64,000 bases of DNA from Limnoperna fortunei (taxonomy: Eukaryota > Mollusca > Bivalvia > Mytilida > Modiolidae), in assembly GCA_944474755.1 (NCBI GenBank), contig OX104112.1, forward strand, positions 17,138,273-17,202,272, in the 5' to 3' direction. The notes under the pieces were generated by a model. That model was not told the origin of the DNA, did not search any database, and worked only from the letters and a program-made list of their open reading frames with translations. The translations under genes were made by a program, and so were the position numbers. Positions 1 to 10,788 of the stretch are shown here, piece after piece; the first letter of the stretch is position 1; every line of letters starts with the position of its first letter.

Positions 1-271
1 TTCTTATATTCCAGGTGCCTATTCTTGTTGATTGTTTGGCTGAAAACAGCTCCATCGGCCTTCGCGTCATACGCTGTTTTCTATTTTTGTTTTGTTGTAC
101 TTCCTCAAGTCGTTGACGAGAAAGAATAGTAATTGCTTCAAAGGTCGTTTCTGTAATCAGCTGGTTTTTCCAGGGTTGGGTGATTAACCCTACGCCTAAC
201 CCCCTGGACTCGGCAATTTTTCTGTAGGGGTTGTTTCCCCTTAGAAGAGCGCAGTTGCTAACGAGTTCTAT
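1..271 (-). pseudogene. LINE ORF2 start, endonuclease N-terminus (partial, runs off left edge)
   Basis: On the minus strand a reading frame is open from 271 to the window edge, about 90 codons, bounded upstream by a TAG at 274-272. It ends with RIGTWNIR, the first beta strand of the exonuclease-endonuclease-phosphatase (EEP) nuclease of RTE/CR1-like retrotransposons, proteins often mislabelled 'craniofacial development protein 2'. The preceding part includes ITQPWKNQLIT and a basic stretch (NRKQRMTRRP). The rest of the endonuclease and the reverse transcriptase would lie left of this window. The role would be target-site nicking for target-primed reverse transcription. Family recognition rests on the short strand motif and on the upstream leader style, so the clade is uncertain. 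Confidence 0.6.
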
Positions 272-700
272 CTACCCGGATTTTTTGTCTGGATTTACTT
301 TCATAGCCTTTGACTTAATAGTCTAATCGCAAGGCAGTTATACTAGTTAACCCATAGCTGGGGCAAGGTTGGTGAGAGCCAGAACGTGTCCACACACCGG
401 TGGGCCTGCACTATGCACCTCTAGGGTCCTTGCTACTCCGAGATCCTCTTCAATTTAGCCTTGAGTGCGAGACCCAAGTTACCGTGCATTGCCACGAGGA
501 GGCACTGAATGAGTCTAAGTAGTGTAGAGGCTATGTACTGGTAGGGAAAGATTTACGCACTCGACTCTCCCTTTTCACCTACAAGTAGGCTGGCCAGCGA
601 CAACAGAAATCTAGAGATGTTTGATCTCTGTCGTACTAGACGCATATCACTACCCTGTGGTGTTACCACCATTAACGCACAGTGTTGGAAGTATTAACAG
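272..700 (-). mobile_element. LINE 5' leader region
   Basis: This stretch is GC-richer than its surroundings and has no long open frame. It lies directly upstream, on the minus strand, of the endonuclease start at 271-1. I read it as the untranslated or ORF1-less leader of the same LINE. The right limit near 700 is where composition changes to AT-rich DNA and is approximate. Confidence 0.4.
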
Positions 701-976
701 GTAAATGAAATCGATCATACAGTGACAATCGGAATACAGTGATTCAAACAGTTCAACTTTAAATTTTATAATCAGGGGAAATAACTGTGATGTTCCGATG
801 AGATAGTAAGACATTTGCATCTTTACATGTTTTAGCCCCTATACCTTTATTTTCACCAATTCTAGAGTTTGTAATATACAAATTAAGTTTTCTACATAAA
901 TTCAATCATTTATGGCCATAATTATTTGGTTTAAACTGACACTAATTTACTATTGTTTCAACATAGGTTTTGATAA
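701..976. other. AT-rich spacer between two LINE remnants
   Basis: No coding frame, structured RNA or clear repeat seen. It separates the LINE leader on the left from the endonuclease scrap at 977. Confidence 0.4.
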
Positions 977-1189
977 TCAATTATCAATTTTAGAATCATC
1001 TTCAATACTGAACATGTCAAGTAATGTATAATCTGATACAATAAAATTATTGAGAACACCTGTTTTTGCATTAAAATCACCAATAAGTGCATGGGCATGA
1101 TACATTTTTTTAGACAACTCTTGGAATTCATTTTCTTTTTCATCAAATGCTTCTTTATTGAAATATTTTAGAGTTTTCTGGGGGCACAT
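977..1189 (-). pseudogene. LINE endonuclease (EEP) fragment
   Basis: This 70-codon minus-strand frame contains HALIGDFNAKTG. The GDFNA block is the catalytic Asp/Asn strand of EEP-type LINE endonucleases. Only this central piece survives; the N-terminal metal-binding Glu and the C-terminal SDH motif are absent. It lies downstream of the ORF1 fragment in the same orientation, as expected for ORF2. Confidence 0.6.
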
Positions 1190-1310
1190 AGATACAGCCT
1201 AACAATACATTACTTTTAACTTGCAATATTTAACCTGAAATTGCAAACCTCATGACTAATTTGCTTTCAATTCCAATAAATTGAAGTGCATTCCTCTGTA
1301 TTTACTTTTA

Positions 1311-2061
1311 CTACAATAAATTTGAAGTGTATTTCCTCTGTATTTTTTCGTGTCCGTCAGTTTCTGGTATCCCTTTAACGATTAAATTGTCTCTCATTGA
1401 TCTCGTTTGAGAATCTAGAACTGACTCTTTTAGTTTACAATTTTCATTGTATAGCCACCTATTATCGTCCTGAAGCTTGCTCATTCTACCCTCAATATCG
1501 TCCATATGCTTTGAGCAGTTTTCAGCCTCCATCTTTTTACAATGTAATTGTCTTTTTTACCTGCTCCAACTCGGAGTTTAAATTATTACTAAATTTTTCT
1601 AGGTCAGACATTCTTAGACATAAATCGTCGAGTACATCCAACTTATTAAGTTTTCTGTTTACATCATTCATGAATTTGTCCAATCTGTCATAAAACTGCG
1701 GCGGCGGTGGGGATAGAGAAGGAAGCACAAATGCACCTGGCTGTGCTGTGTATAGTCCAGCTGGTGTTGTATAAGGACCTGGTGGTTGGTATGGCGTGTA
1801 TGGTGTATTCGGATAATTAAACCCTTGTAATGTCTGATTTGCCGCAGTAAACACGACACTAAGTAAACTATTATCATTATTCGGTATATTAACTGTGTTG
1901 TTTATGTGCTCAGATTTGTTAGTTCCCGACATATTGACTTTATTAAGTTTACTTGCCTTGCCATAGGGTGATAGTGTAGATTTTTCACTGTTTACTTGCC
2001 TTGCCCGAGGGTGATAGTGTAGATTTTTCACTGTTTTACGTTTTTTTTTAGATTTTCCCAT
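1311..2061 (-). pseudogene. LINE ORF1p fragment: P-rich region, coiled coil, start of RRM
   Basis: The first frame (2061-1537, 174 codons) starts MGKSKKKRKTVKN. It has a basic N-terminus, a proline/tyrosine-rich middle (YPNTPYTPYQPPGPY) and a coiled coil around LNKLDVLDDLCLRMSDLE. A +1 shift near 1535 moves the reading to 1532-1311, which continues the coiled coil and enters MRDNLIVKGIPE, the strand that opens the RRM of L1-type ORF1 proteins. ORF1p binds LINE RNA as a trimer and acts as a chaperone in the retrotransposition particle. The frameshift and the missing RRM body mark it as broken. A 43-bp tandem duplication lies near its N-terminal coding part. Confidence 0.7.
1951..2036. repeat. 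43-bp tandem duplication in LINE ORF1
   Basis: Two adjacent units (1951-1993 and 1994-2036) share ACTTGCCTTGCC followed by AGGGTGATAGTGTAG and differ at two bases. Because 43 is not a multiple of three, the second unit is read in another frame, so the N-terminus of the ORF1 frame is altered. Confidence 0.85.
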
Positions 2062-2240
2062 CTATTTAATCCACAAAATCCATAGCATATCATTTTTTTC
2101 TGGTGCAAGCAACAATTGCACAATTAAAAAAGTCATTTTTAACCACAGGTTTGATCCAGAAGTCACATTTATCAGAAAATTTGTATGCTAGTTTCTTCTG
2201 TCGTCCGGCATGTCCGCCATCTTGAGTAGTTCTGAGATAC

Positions 2241-2912
2241 AAAGAAAACATTACAATTTTTTGCGATGAAAATGCATGTTAAAGGATTGTTAATAACCCC
2301 TTAACATATAAGGCATAAAAAAGGCTCACATTTTTTATTGATAACTGATTTAGTGGGTGAGGTTGGATTTAGCTTGTTTTTGCTAAGGGGAGGCAGTGAG
2401 GCGGGGGTCTGGGTGGCGCCCCCCCCCCCCCCGAAGCTGAGCACATTTTTGTGCAAAATCCTGCTATGTGGTAAATCCTGGGTTCCTTTCCACTGGTTTT
2501 TATGATGGGGGTTTAGTGTATAAAACTCTGAATTTTGTTTACTGAGACACTATAACAATTTTACTGTCTTGGGTTTGATATTAATTTAACGTAGATGCAC
2601 ACAGAAAAGGTGGTATATTTAGTTTATTTAATTCATTATAAAATAGCTCAGTTTATTTAACTGACGAAATAAGCACTTTATTTTCTGGTTTATATGTATG
2701 TGTGCTGTATTGAGCTAGTAGAAGGTTTCATGACATTTAAACTAGATATTTGAGAAAAAATATTTATTGACATTTACTTGTGGATTCGAATAAGATGGGC
2801 GGAAGAGCAAAACAAATCTCAACTTTTGAGATAAGGCGTAATAAGAAACATAGAAGATAGTATTTTAATCAGAGGATTCTTTTATCCTTTTTCAAATGCT
2901 AACGCAATTTTT
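2241..2912. other. Spacer with a C homopolymer
   Basis: AT-rich, no coding support. It contains a run of about 14 C at roughly 2419-2432, and otherwise nothing I recognise. Confidence 0.4.
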
Positions 2913-3600
2913 ATATGCCTGACAAGTCCCATCTTTTTAACACTTTCATGGGGTCTATTTTCCTTAAATTGTCATGGATATGTAGCATCGCCAAACCGCA
3001 TAAGCGGGTCTCCGCCATTGTAGACTTGTTCCAGGTTTTTAAACGTCTCATCGCTGAAAACGACCTTTCTCAGCTGGAAGACCCAACAGGCAATGCGAAC
3101 AAAAGAAGAAAAATTCGGTTAATGTTAGGGTAAAAAAAGTGTGCTTCAGCATTTCTTCTAAAGTTCATTTAGATCAAAAACTTTTAATGGACGATAAAGT
3201 TTTCCATCTGTGTATCTCCTGAGGCAAATCATCGAGGTATGGAATATCGTTTCTGTACTTATCAGCAATAGAGACTATAATTTCATCGGTCAGTTTTGGA
3301 AAGTAACAAGGTAAGAGATAAAAACCATAGAGTATTGGCGTACTGATGTCAGGAAATCTGTCGTTTAGATGTTTGATGATGTAATCAATAAGCGCTATAA
3401 AAATGTTGTTCCATGGTTAAAGCTTTAGCATTTGCCCTATGACGTCGTTATCGTCAGCAATTGTGAATGCTCCTGTAAAAAGACTATTAAATGTATTCTC
3501 TGCATTTTCCCGTATGTCTAACAACGATACAGACAAGGGTCGTGCCTGAACAAATGCTTCAACTAAATCACAACATTCAGACTATCTTCACCCGAGCGGA
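2913..3600 (-). pseudogene. hAT-family transposase remnant (THAP12/P52rIPK-like)
   Basis: Reading the minus strand from 3600, one frame gives a segment with VEAFVQARPLSVSLLDIREN, then an in-frame stop, then IFIALIDYIIKHLNDRF and WKTLSSIKSF. Near 3080-2913, after a frame change, it gives ERSFSAMRRLKTW, RLCGLAMLHIHDN and VLKRWDLSG. The last part is the hallmark hAT C-terminal dimerisation motif, in the form typical of THAP12 ('52 kDa repressor of PKR inhibitor')-like transposases. The N-terminal zinc finger and first catalytic Asp region are missing. The stop, the frameshifts and the truncation make it a dead fragment. The plus-strand frame at 2915-3133 is its antisense shadow. Confidence 0.75.
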
Positions 3601-5600
3601 GGTGCTAAAACTTAATTGATTTGCAGACGGGGAAAGGAGGGGTCATCAATAGGTTCTGTGTTTTCAACAAATATTTTGTTTATGCAAATAATTCCTTAGA
3701 GTTTACTGATTGTGGTGTTAAAAATGCATGCTATTTAATGTTTCTGTGAACTACCTACATTATTGCAAACTATAATCAATATAATTACTGAGCAGTACAA
3801 ATGACGGCAACTATAGGGAATTCCCAGGCTCATGCACCGAAGGATGCCTGCCTACGAATGAATGGAAGGCCATCGCATGACACCATCTCATCTAATTTCA
3901 AAGCTCGAAGATTTACATCAATTGAAATCAACTTCCACCAAACAACCGCAGACTAAATCATTGTTCTTTCATCTTTGTATTGTTTGCCGTACGTAACGCA
4001 TATTAAAATATACATGTGTATCATTACCAATCGCGAATTTTTCAACCCTTCATTACACTTATAGAATATAGACAATACAACAATGGCATTTGTACTTATA
4101 ATTTGTTTTATTTTATCTCTTCCTTTCTCTCTATTTTCTCTTTTTTTTACTTTTATTTCATTTTATTTTATTTTTGGTCACAATTTTTTTTTGCTAGTTT
4201 GCAATAGGAGGATGTTGCCTTCATGCCTTCTTATAAGTTACGGCCCTGGTAGCCATCGAGACAAAGTTTTTTTTTAAATTTCATGAAAATAGTTGCATGA
4301 AAATGGGTTTATGTTTATTGTTCCGATACATTTTTCATGCAACTATTTTCATGAATCATTTTCCAATACATTTATTACACAATTAAATGATGTATGGTAG
4401 CTGATGCTTCTTTTTAGTATTTCTATCATATAAGGAAAGAGATAGTGTAAACAATACGTGATACATCTATTAAACCGTTTATCTCATGTACTAAATAAAA
4501 TATTTAGAAAGCAATACAAAAATTTTGTTAAATAAAGTTTAAATGGATATTGTTAACATTTTTAAAAGGAAAGAAACATACAAGTGTCTTGCCATTACAT
4601 CACGTGGTCAAACACACCATGACCTATGAAGAACGTTTGTCATCCGTAGCATCATGATTGAACTGCGAAACTAACATCATCAAAAGTAAAACTATTTCCT
4701 GTTTTATTTGATACAAAGTAATTAAAAAAAACTGTTTAATTCAATAAACTATAAGGACGTCATTTTTATGGTAGGGACAAAAGTGCTCCTAATCGCTGAT
4801 GATTGGAGGGTTAAAAATAACATACACCCTTTTCAGATAGAATGAGAATATTTTGATCCCTGTTTGAAAACTTTAAGGAAAACACGAAAAAGTTATTACC
4901 GTAGACATATTTTTTAACTCAAAGAATGAAATGCGGCATTAAAACAATTTAATCGGTCTGGTGGGACATTCAAACACAGGATACTAAAATAATTGAACAT
5001 CTTAGTTAGTCATCTACCATTAATCTTCTTCTTCTTGTGTATCTTTACGTCCTGTCCAGGACAACCATCCAACGGTGTAGTTGAATGTTAAACAATCCTT
5101 CACCTCCTTTATAACACCATTACCATTCAATTTAGTACGGATCCGATTGGATCACTGGAATGCAGTGTTAGTTATCAAATTGGCTTATATGTACATATCG
5201 GTATACTTTAGGGTTATATACATTGGGCTCATCCTTTGCACAAATAAAAGTTTCTCAATTAGCAGTTAAAAGTCTAAAAATGTGTTGGTCTACTAGACTG
5301 GTTAAAAGTTCAGTACGGTAAAATCTGAAAACCCTTCACACTACGATCTGACTCTGTAGCAGTATAATAAAATCTAATGATAAAATCTAAAAATTCACAG
5401 CGCGGAATGTCTATAGGCCGCCTTGTTCTGAAATTAAATGTCATTAAAATCTCAAATTTGGCTCTATGGCTTGTTTCTGTGTTGCACTGCAATTAAAGTT
5501 AATAGCACTAATAAAATCTAGAATTTCGCACTACGAATGGTCTCTAATTAGAACCGTTATAAAAACTGAATGTGATAAAAGTACAAATTGTCTATATTTA
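3601..5600. other. Gene-free AT-rich spacer
   Basis: No coding frame with recognisable protein content on either strand. It contains T-rich low complexity at 4110-4200 and the perfect inverted repeat at 4280-4355. Otherwise nothing is supported. Confidence 0.4.
4280..4355. repeat. Perfect 24-bp inverted repeat
   Basis: Arms at 4280-4303 and 4332-4355 are exact reverse complements (TTCATGAAAATAGTTGCATG and onward) around a 28-base spacer. It could be the core of a small foldback element or a cruciform. No target-site duplication was found. Confidence 0.85.
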
Positions 5601-5601
5601 G

Positions 5602-5645
5602 CCCCACTGTCGACCGCTGCTAACTCTAGTCTCTAGACACAGAAT
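5602..5645 (-). repeat. 44-bp motif shared with 9509-9552
   Basis: This segment matches 9509-9552 at about 37 of 44 positions, in the same orientation, and includes the core CTGCTAACTCTAGTCT. Flanking bases differ. It lies 3' of the LINE remnant at 5840-9457 as that element is read. Confidence 0.6.
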
Positions 5646-5839
5646 ATTTAAATATCGATGTCTCTTGAGGATCAATTGGTGGGCGAAAAATTGAAAGCAT
5701 ATTGAAAATTCATGAGCACAACAGTGTAGATTGGCTGTCCCACAATCCCAACCCTACCCCCCTTCTCAGGTTCATGGAAATTGTTGCTATTTCTTGAGGA
5801 TCAATCTACTCCTGGCATTGTGAACCCGGTAAATCATCC

Positions 5840-7120
5840 TCCTAGCGTGCTACTCAATTTGGGTTATAACTTCATCTGGAGTGTTCTTTGATTTGAGTTT
5901 AGTTATATCCAGTAAAACTTGTGTTTTAATTTTCTCTGTCTAGCTCGTCCCACTCTGTATTACTGTTACTATTCCACGGATTTCTGATGTAATTAAAAAA
6001 ATTCTGTCTATATGCATCCCATCTTTAAGCATGTCATGTACTTCATGTAGCATCTCATTAGCATCCTTAATTGTCTCAAGGGGTTTGCTGAGTAACAAGT
6101 CTAGGTGCTTGTTTACCATAGCCTCTTACAGATCTTTGTCAACTTTATCCCATTTAATTGATAAGAAGTTTGTCTTTTGATTGGGTTTGGTTGGTTTGTC
6201 TCTATTTGTAAAGACTTGTTCAATCTCTCTTTTGATCCGGGAATGGTCCGATGTATTGCTGATGATATCCCAGGATCATTAGACTTAATCTTAAATAGAA
6301 GTAGTCAAGCTCTGAGCATTTCTCCCCATTTGGTCTGATAAAAGTTTTGCCAGAATTTTTGTAGATAAACCCAAGTTCCGAAATAAACTGAAGTAGATAG
6401 TCTTTTCGTTTGTTATGCCTAGACTCGTTTGCTAAGTCTTCATTCAGATCCCCTCCAATGATGATTTCTTGGGTGCTTTGATATTTTTGTACTATTTCGT
6501 GTAGCTGAACTATTGTATCTGTATAGTCGTCTTCATGGTTACGACTCCCAATCGCTGGTAAATAGACTGAGGCAGTGAGAAACACTCTACTAGTTGAGCC
6601 TTGCATTTTAATGCACTGTATTCTCTCTCTCCCATCCTCTAACGGTTTAACTGTATTATCTAAATGTTGGTTCCATATGACACGCCACCAAATCCCCTTG
6701 GTATTGTGGTGATAATTGTTCATATTTATCAACGCCCTTTCCTGCATAGCAGATGTCTTTCTCAAGATCAGAAATTGTATCAATATGAGCCTGGAAGAGC
6801 CATGTCTCCTGAAGCAGTACGATATTGTTGTCTTTTATGAGCTGTGCAATGGAGTGCCAGTTTGGTTTCGCTCCCTTACAATTGAAACATACCACCTTTA
6901 AATTTGAGTTTGGACTGGATGGGTTCTGTGTTATTGCTGTTGATGCAAGAGGCTGGTGTAGTCTAAAAATGATTCTGTTGAGGAAATGGACCGTTTTGCG
7001 TATTCTGGCCACTTTGCCTAGCTTGGTTATAGGTACCAGTACCATTGAAGTGGCTATATGTGCTATGGTTAATGGTGGTAGGATGTTGTCCAGATTGTCT
7101 GCCCGTTTTTCCTCATGCAT
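5840..7120 (-). pseudogene. LINE ORF2 endonuclease domain (frameshifted) and post-EN linker
   Basis: The N-terminal frame (7120-6656) holds LKVVCFNCKGAKPNW and NNIVLLQETWL, the first strand and the catalytic Glu strand of an EEP nuclease. The reading then shifts to 6783-6220, with FLTASVYLPAIGS, EIIIGGDLNEDL (catalytic GDLN) and GKTFIRPNGEKCSELDYFYL. After another shift near 6250 it continues as NTSDHSRIKREIEQV, containing the C-terminal SDH motif. A charged helical linker (NFLSIKWDKVDKDL, stop, EAMVNKHLDLL) runs to about 5840. All expected nuclease motifs are present, but at least two frame changes and a stop break the gene. In life it would nick target DNA for reverse transcription. Confidence 0.8.
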
Positions 7121-7129
7121 CGAGGTATT

Positions 7130-9457
7130 TATTGTATTTAGGTGTTTCCTATCTTTGACAGTGATGTGGTCCCTTTGTTAATGTGGTTGTATATGTGGAA
7201 CGGTTTGCAGCAAAGGAGAATAAGCCTGTGTTATAGTTGGAATATGAACTTGCTGGCATGGTATTGGTAGAAGATGGATTGGGGTGTCTTGAGTTGAGTT
7301 CCCATCAGCTGCGTGTGTGAAAATGTTGGTGTAATTAGTTGTGTTTCACCTGCTATTTGGTTATTTTCATGTCGTCTAGTGGGATATTGTTGGCGTCTGC
7401 CCTCTGCAAGGTTTGCTCCAGGCGGGATGTTCTGGTTTGACGATCGTTTATTTTCCTTAATATTTTCTTGGGGAAGTTCCTGCTGGCTAACTTGTAGTTG
7501 ATATCTGTGGCTGTGTTGGTTCTAAATGTTGGAAAGGGATGCCATTCTCGCTTCCTTTCATGGACTGTGGTATTCCCCAGTTTGTTGCTATTACATATGG
7601 CTCTTGCCTTTGAAATGATGGATATTGTTGTTGAGCAAAGTTGATATTCTCGTTTACTCTCATTGGTGTGGTCTGAGGTTTTCCCTAATTCGTTACCAAA
7701 TCTAGCTGGGATTCCACTTAATGAGCCCCGTTATCTTTTCATGAATGATTGCTATCCGTGCTTGAAGCTTATCTTGTGCTTGTTCTATGTGTTTACTGCC
7801 TGCTAAAGGTTGTTGATGATATGTCGAGCTGTTAGGGAAGGTAAGTCCATCCACTCGTTTTTTCAGAGTTACTACCAGGGCTTCAAGTTCAGTATTTCTT
7901 GCCTCTAAGTACTGACATCTAGTCACTAGTAGAGTTATTTTCGATTGGTCCTCTTTGAGTATCTCTTCCTCCAGTTTAAATTGTTCTTCAGCTTTTCTTA
8001 ATCTTAGCTCCCGATCTTTTAAGTCTTTTTGTTTGGTTTGTTCTTCGGAATTGGCATACTGTTGGTTGTGAGTAATGATTGTGGGTTCCAGCATCTGCTT
8101 GGATCTCTTTTTATTTTATTTTTTTTTTTTGTTTTCGGCCTGTTTAGCACCTTATTCTTCATGTCCAGTGTTGGATGGCTTAAGTCTTTTTGTTTGGTTT
8201 GTTCTTCGGAATTGGCATACTGTTGGTTGTGAGTAATGATTGTGGGTTCCAGCATCTGCTTGGATCTCTTTTTTTTTCGGCCTCTTTAGCACCTTATTCT
8301 TCATGCCAAGTGTTAGATGGCTTTTTCTTTGCCACCGCTTGACTTGCTGGTGGCCCGACATTTTGGTTGAAAGTCCTTTTTACAGATGTTGTATCATCAT
8401 CTAGGCTTTCTTCATGTTCTGTATTGTTGGACTTGATGTTCATGGCTGTTATTTTCCTAACGACATCAAAACATGGGTAACAAGTAAGTTGGTCACCGTC
8501 TTTTGTCATACAGTTCGTATGAAACAGCACATTACAGGCCATGCACATATGCCCATCCTCTCCTTGGATAAGTTGATCACATGATGGGCAGGTTTCTAGT
8601 TGTTCGGGTACTTCATCCGTCCTACTTGTCTCTTCATCTAGACTATTAACATTGTGATTATGATTAAGACGTATTGGTGTCACCAGCCTTTGGTCAGCAG
8701 CAGGGGATGGTACGTTAGAGTCTGTTTGTTCAATGGCATGGTTTGTTGTTGTGCATAGTTTACAGGTGTAGTCATGGTTATCTGGTTCCTTTTCTACCTC
8801 TTCTATCTCCTGCTTTGATAGTCGCTGGCAATTGTGGTGGATCCAATGTTGCCCCTTGTTGCAGAAGGTCCCATTTGTTCTTCATTCTTTCTTGCATTTC
8901 TTACAATCTATTGATAGTGCCTGTTGTATCTTCTCTTTCAGTATGTTGTAGAGCTGTTGGACAGTAACAGATGCATTCCCAGACATTGAGGTTTCTATCA
9001 TCTTTTGAATCAAAGGCATATCATGATCCATGAAGACAGATTGGTCCTTGCCATTTACCATTATTCTACTCTTGGTCAGATATAATTTGACAGTAAAATT
9101 ATTACCATCTTCTCCTTTAATTCTTATGACTATTTGTGTAATTGTTGTTCTGGTCTCATCATTTTCCTCCTGGACCTTGATCGTAGCTACAGATTTTGGC
9201 AGTCTATTGTAATACTATACAGTTGCTTCTTTTATTAGTTCAAACGATGCTGCATCAGCAGTAAAAACTATGCCACCATTTGTGAATTTGTATTCTAAGT
9301 TGACTTCTCTATCTGCTGCCTCAAGCTTCTTTATTAGTGCCTTTTCTATATTAAGTGTATAGTTCTTTACAATAGTTATTTGCTGTGTTTTACGCTTTGC
9401 TGTCCAATCTGTTTCGTTGGTATCGCTAATTGACTCTTTTCCTCCTCTTGCCATCAT
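7130..9457 (-). pseudogene. LINE ORF1p: N-terminal domain, two PHD-like fingers, coiled coil, Q/P tail
   Basis: I chose the start at 9457 (MMARGGKES). The first frame runs to a stop near 9215. Reading resumes as LPKSVATIKVQEEN and LYLTKSRIMVNGKDQSVF, an N-terminal domain met in mollusc LINE ORF1 proteins. A first PHD-like finger follows in pieces (DCKKCKKE, CNKGQHWIHHNCQRLS, YTCKLC; about 8920-8740). A second zinc module at 8683-8294 reads CPSCDQLIQGEDGHMCMACN, HTNC and CYPC. A coiled coil (8094-7702) has DRELRLRKAEEQFKLEEE, and a Q/P-rich tail near 7650-7500 has NINFAQQQYPSFQRQ. ORF1p coats the element RNA; PHD fingers may tether it to chromatin. Stops, frameshifts and a 150-bp internal duplication make it non-functional. 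Confidence 0.75.
8019..8323. repeat. Tandem duplication of about 150 bp inside LINE ORF1
   Basis: Units at about 8019-8178 and 8179-8323 repeat the stretch TTAAGTCTTTTTGTTTGG through a T-rich run to CCTTATTCTTCATG. The second unit is shorter mainly because its T-rich tract is shorter. The duplication repeats the start of the ORF1 coiled-coil coding part. Confidence 0.85.
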
Positions 9458-9508
9458 GACAGATCTGAGATTTCGAGAACTGAGAGCTAGCACGTACGTC
9501 GTGGAAGG

Positions 9509-9552
9509 TCCCACTGTCGACTGCTGCTAACTCTAGTCTGAAGTCACAAAAT
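9509..9552 (-). repeat. 44-bp motif upstream of LINE ORF1
   Basis: It lies about 50 bases upstream of the ORF1 start at 9457, between that start and the SGNH ORF. It matches 5602-5645 at about 37 of 44 positions. Confidence 0.6.
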
Positions 9553-9553
9553 G

Positions 9554-10253
9554 TCACCGATAGCAGTCGGCTTGTACCTGCCTTCCAATGTTCTTCAACC
9601 AGACAATGGACAATATTGGTGCTGGGTGGATACCGTCCTGATATAATGTAAAGTTGTACTTGTCGGATTCCCTGTGGTGTCTGTTCTTTGAAGATTTTTG
9701 CTGATTGTGACATGTCTTGTACCAGAGATGGGGCTTGTACTTGTAGTCTGGAGTTAAGGTCTTTGATTTTCTGGTTAATTGCCTGGATACCTTTGGCAAT
9801 GATGACATGTTGATTTTTAAAATGTTTTACCTCTAGGTGGTTCTGTTTGCTGTTCCAAATGAAAATAGAATATGGAGGTACTTCTAAGAAGGTGATTTTA
9901 CAGGCAGGGTATGATGCAACGATCTTCTCTAAAATTTGGATTGCGTTCGTCGTTGCTTCCTCTATATTCTCATTCAAGGACAGATATCTGGATTTATGAT
10001 CATACAAGGTTAAATCACAGGTTACCAACCACACATAGAGCGAGATATTGTCCAGTTGACCAACCTTTTGCTGCCAGTCATTCCTCATCCACTCTAGTCC
10101 GTTATGTGTCGACCGACCTTTAGCTAACCAAAAACGAATTTGTGACGTTACGCCTGGTCTTATGTGCGTCTGTAGGTAGTTGCCTTGTCTGTCAGATAAT
10201 AAAGCTGGAATTAAGATGCGGGTCCCAGATAATGGTTCATCTGGTTTGGACAC
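9554..10253 (-). pseudogene. SGNH/GDSL-type hydrolase-like ORF of a retroelement
   Basis: A minus-strand frame starts at 10253 (MSKPDEPLSGTRILIPALLS). It holds LYVWLVTCDLTLYD, a plausible block-III strand, and an LEKIVASYPACKITFLEVPP strand-helix unit. The last part shifts frame near 9640 and reads NFTLYQDGIHPAPI, the DxxH block V of SGNH esterases, followed by VWLKNI. CR1/L2-group LINE ORF1 proteins can contain an esterase domain, which is the most likely origin. I did not find the block-I GDSL nucleophile, so the fragment is incomplete. Here it is upstream of the ORF1 start rather than downstream of the PHD fingers, so it may come from an adjacent element of the same orientation. Confidence 0.5.
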
Positions 10254-10788
10254 ATACTTTTGCAGTTTAACTAATGATATACCCTGTAGAACTACTCTAT
10301 TGTGTTGTGTGTTGGGGAGGGTAGGGGTGTTGGAACAGCCAAGCCCTAGCCTAAGTCTAGTATATCAAAAAACGTTTGAAAAATGGAGAATTTACTATGA
10401 AATTTATGTAACAGTGCTTTACGGTATTAAAATACTCATTGGAAACACCAAAGTTTATCAAGGTAGGAGTTCAATGTCTCGTGTCCCGGTTCGGTAAGCC
10501 CGTACCGGAAAATTATCGAAATGAGTTTAATCTTAGCCATTTACATTTGTTCGGCCAGTGACCCAGAGTGTAAGGTGGTGTTTTGAAAGACTATGCAATG
10601 TTATTGTTTGGAATTCCTGGGATTTTTTTCAAAATTTTCACAAAATTTTTCCTCTGTGTAAAAATGTCTGCCGTCCTGTTCAGCCTCGTTTTCGTGTTTC
10701 ATAATCACGTGTAGACCTGTCAACACTCGGGTTGGTGTTTCGATGGAGTTTTGATGAGTTTTCCTACCTAAGGTCGAGAATTTTATTA
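10254..10788. other. Gene-free spacer
   Basis: No protein-coding support. A plus-strand open frame at 10180-10497 overlaps the antisense of the SGNH ORF and shows no domain. Nothing else recognised. Confidence 0.35.

Larger units (their letters stand above)
977..2240 (-). mobile_element. Internally deleted LINE (ORF1 N-terminus plus endonuclease scrap)
   Basis: Reading on the minus strand, a leader near 2240-2062 contains an AAGATGGCGGAC-type motif, followed by an ORF1 (2061-1311) and then a short endonuclease fragment (1189-977). The distal part of the ORF1 RNA-binding domain, the endonuclease N-terminus, the reverse transcriptase and the 3' UTR are missing, so the copy carries at least one internal deletion and is dead. 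The 5' limit is set by similarity in style to LINE leaders, not by a target-site duplication. Confidence 0.65.
5840..9457 (-). mobile_element. LINE copy with PHD-finger ORF1 and endonuclease, RT missing
   Basis: On the minus strand an ORF1 (9457 to about 7130) precedes an ORF2 endonuclease (7120-6220) and a helical linker (to about 5840). No reverse-transcriptase palm follows; the sequence changes character near 5840. PHD-like fingers in ORF1 are typical of CR1/L2-group elements. Several frameshifts and stops are present. An SGNH-type ORF lies immediately upstream at 10253-9554 and may or may not belong to the same element. Confidence 0.75.

Noticed and set aside
360..700. Possible structural RNA (rRNA-like) because of higher GC content
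   Set aside because: No rRNA landmark was recognised, and the segment sits directly upstream of a LINE endonuclease start on the same strand.
2915..3133. Plus-strand open frame of 72 codons
   Set aside because: It is the antisense of the hAT dimerisation region; the minus strand carries the recognisable protein motifs.
6716..7181. Two overlapping plus-strand open frames
   Set aside because: They mirror the minus-strand LINE endonuclease and show no domain of their own.
8743..9212. Plus-strand frames opposite LINE ORF1
   Set aside because: The minus strand encodes the ORF1 N-terminal domain and PHD finger pieces; the plus frames are shadows.
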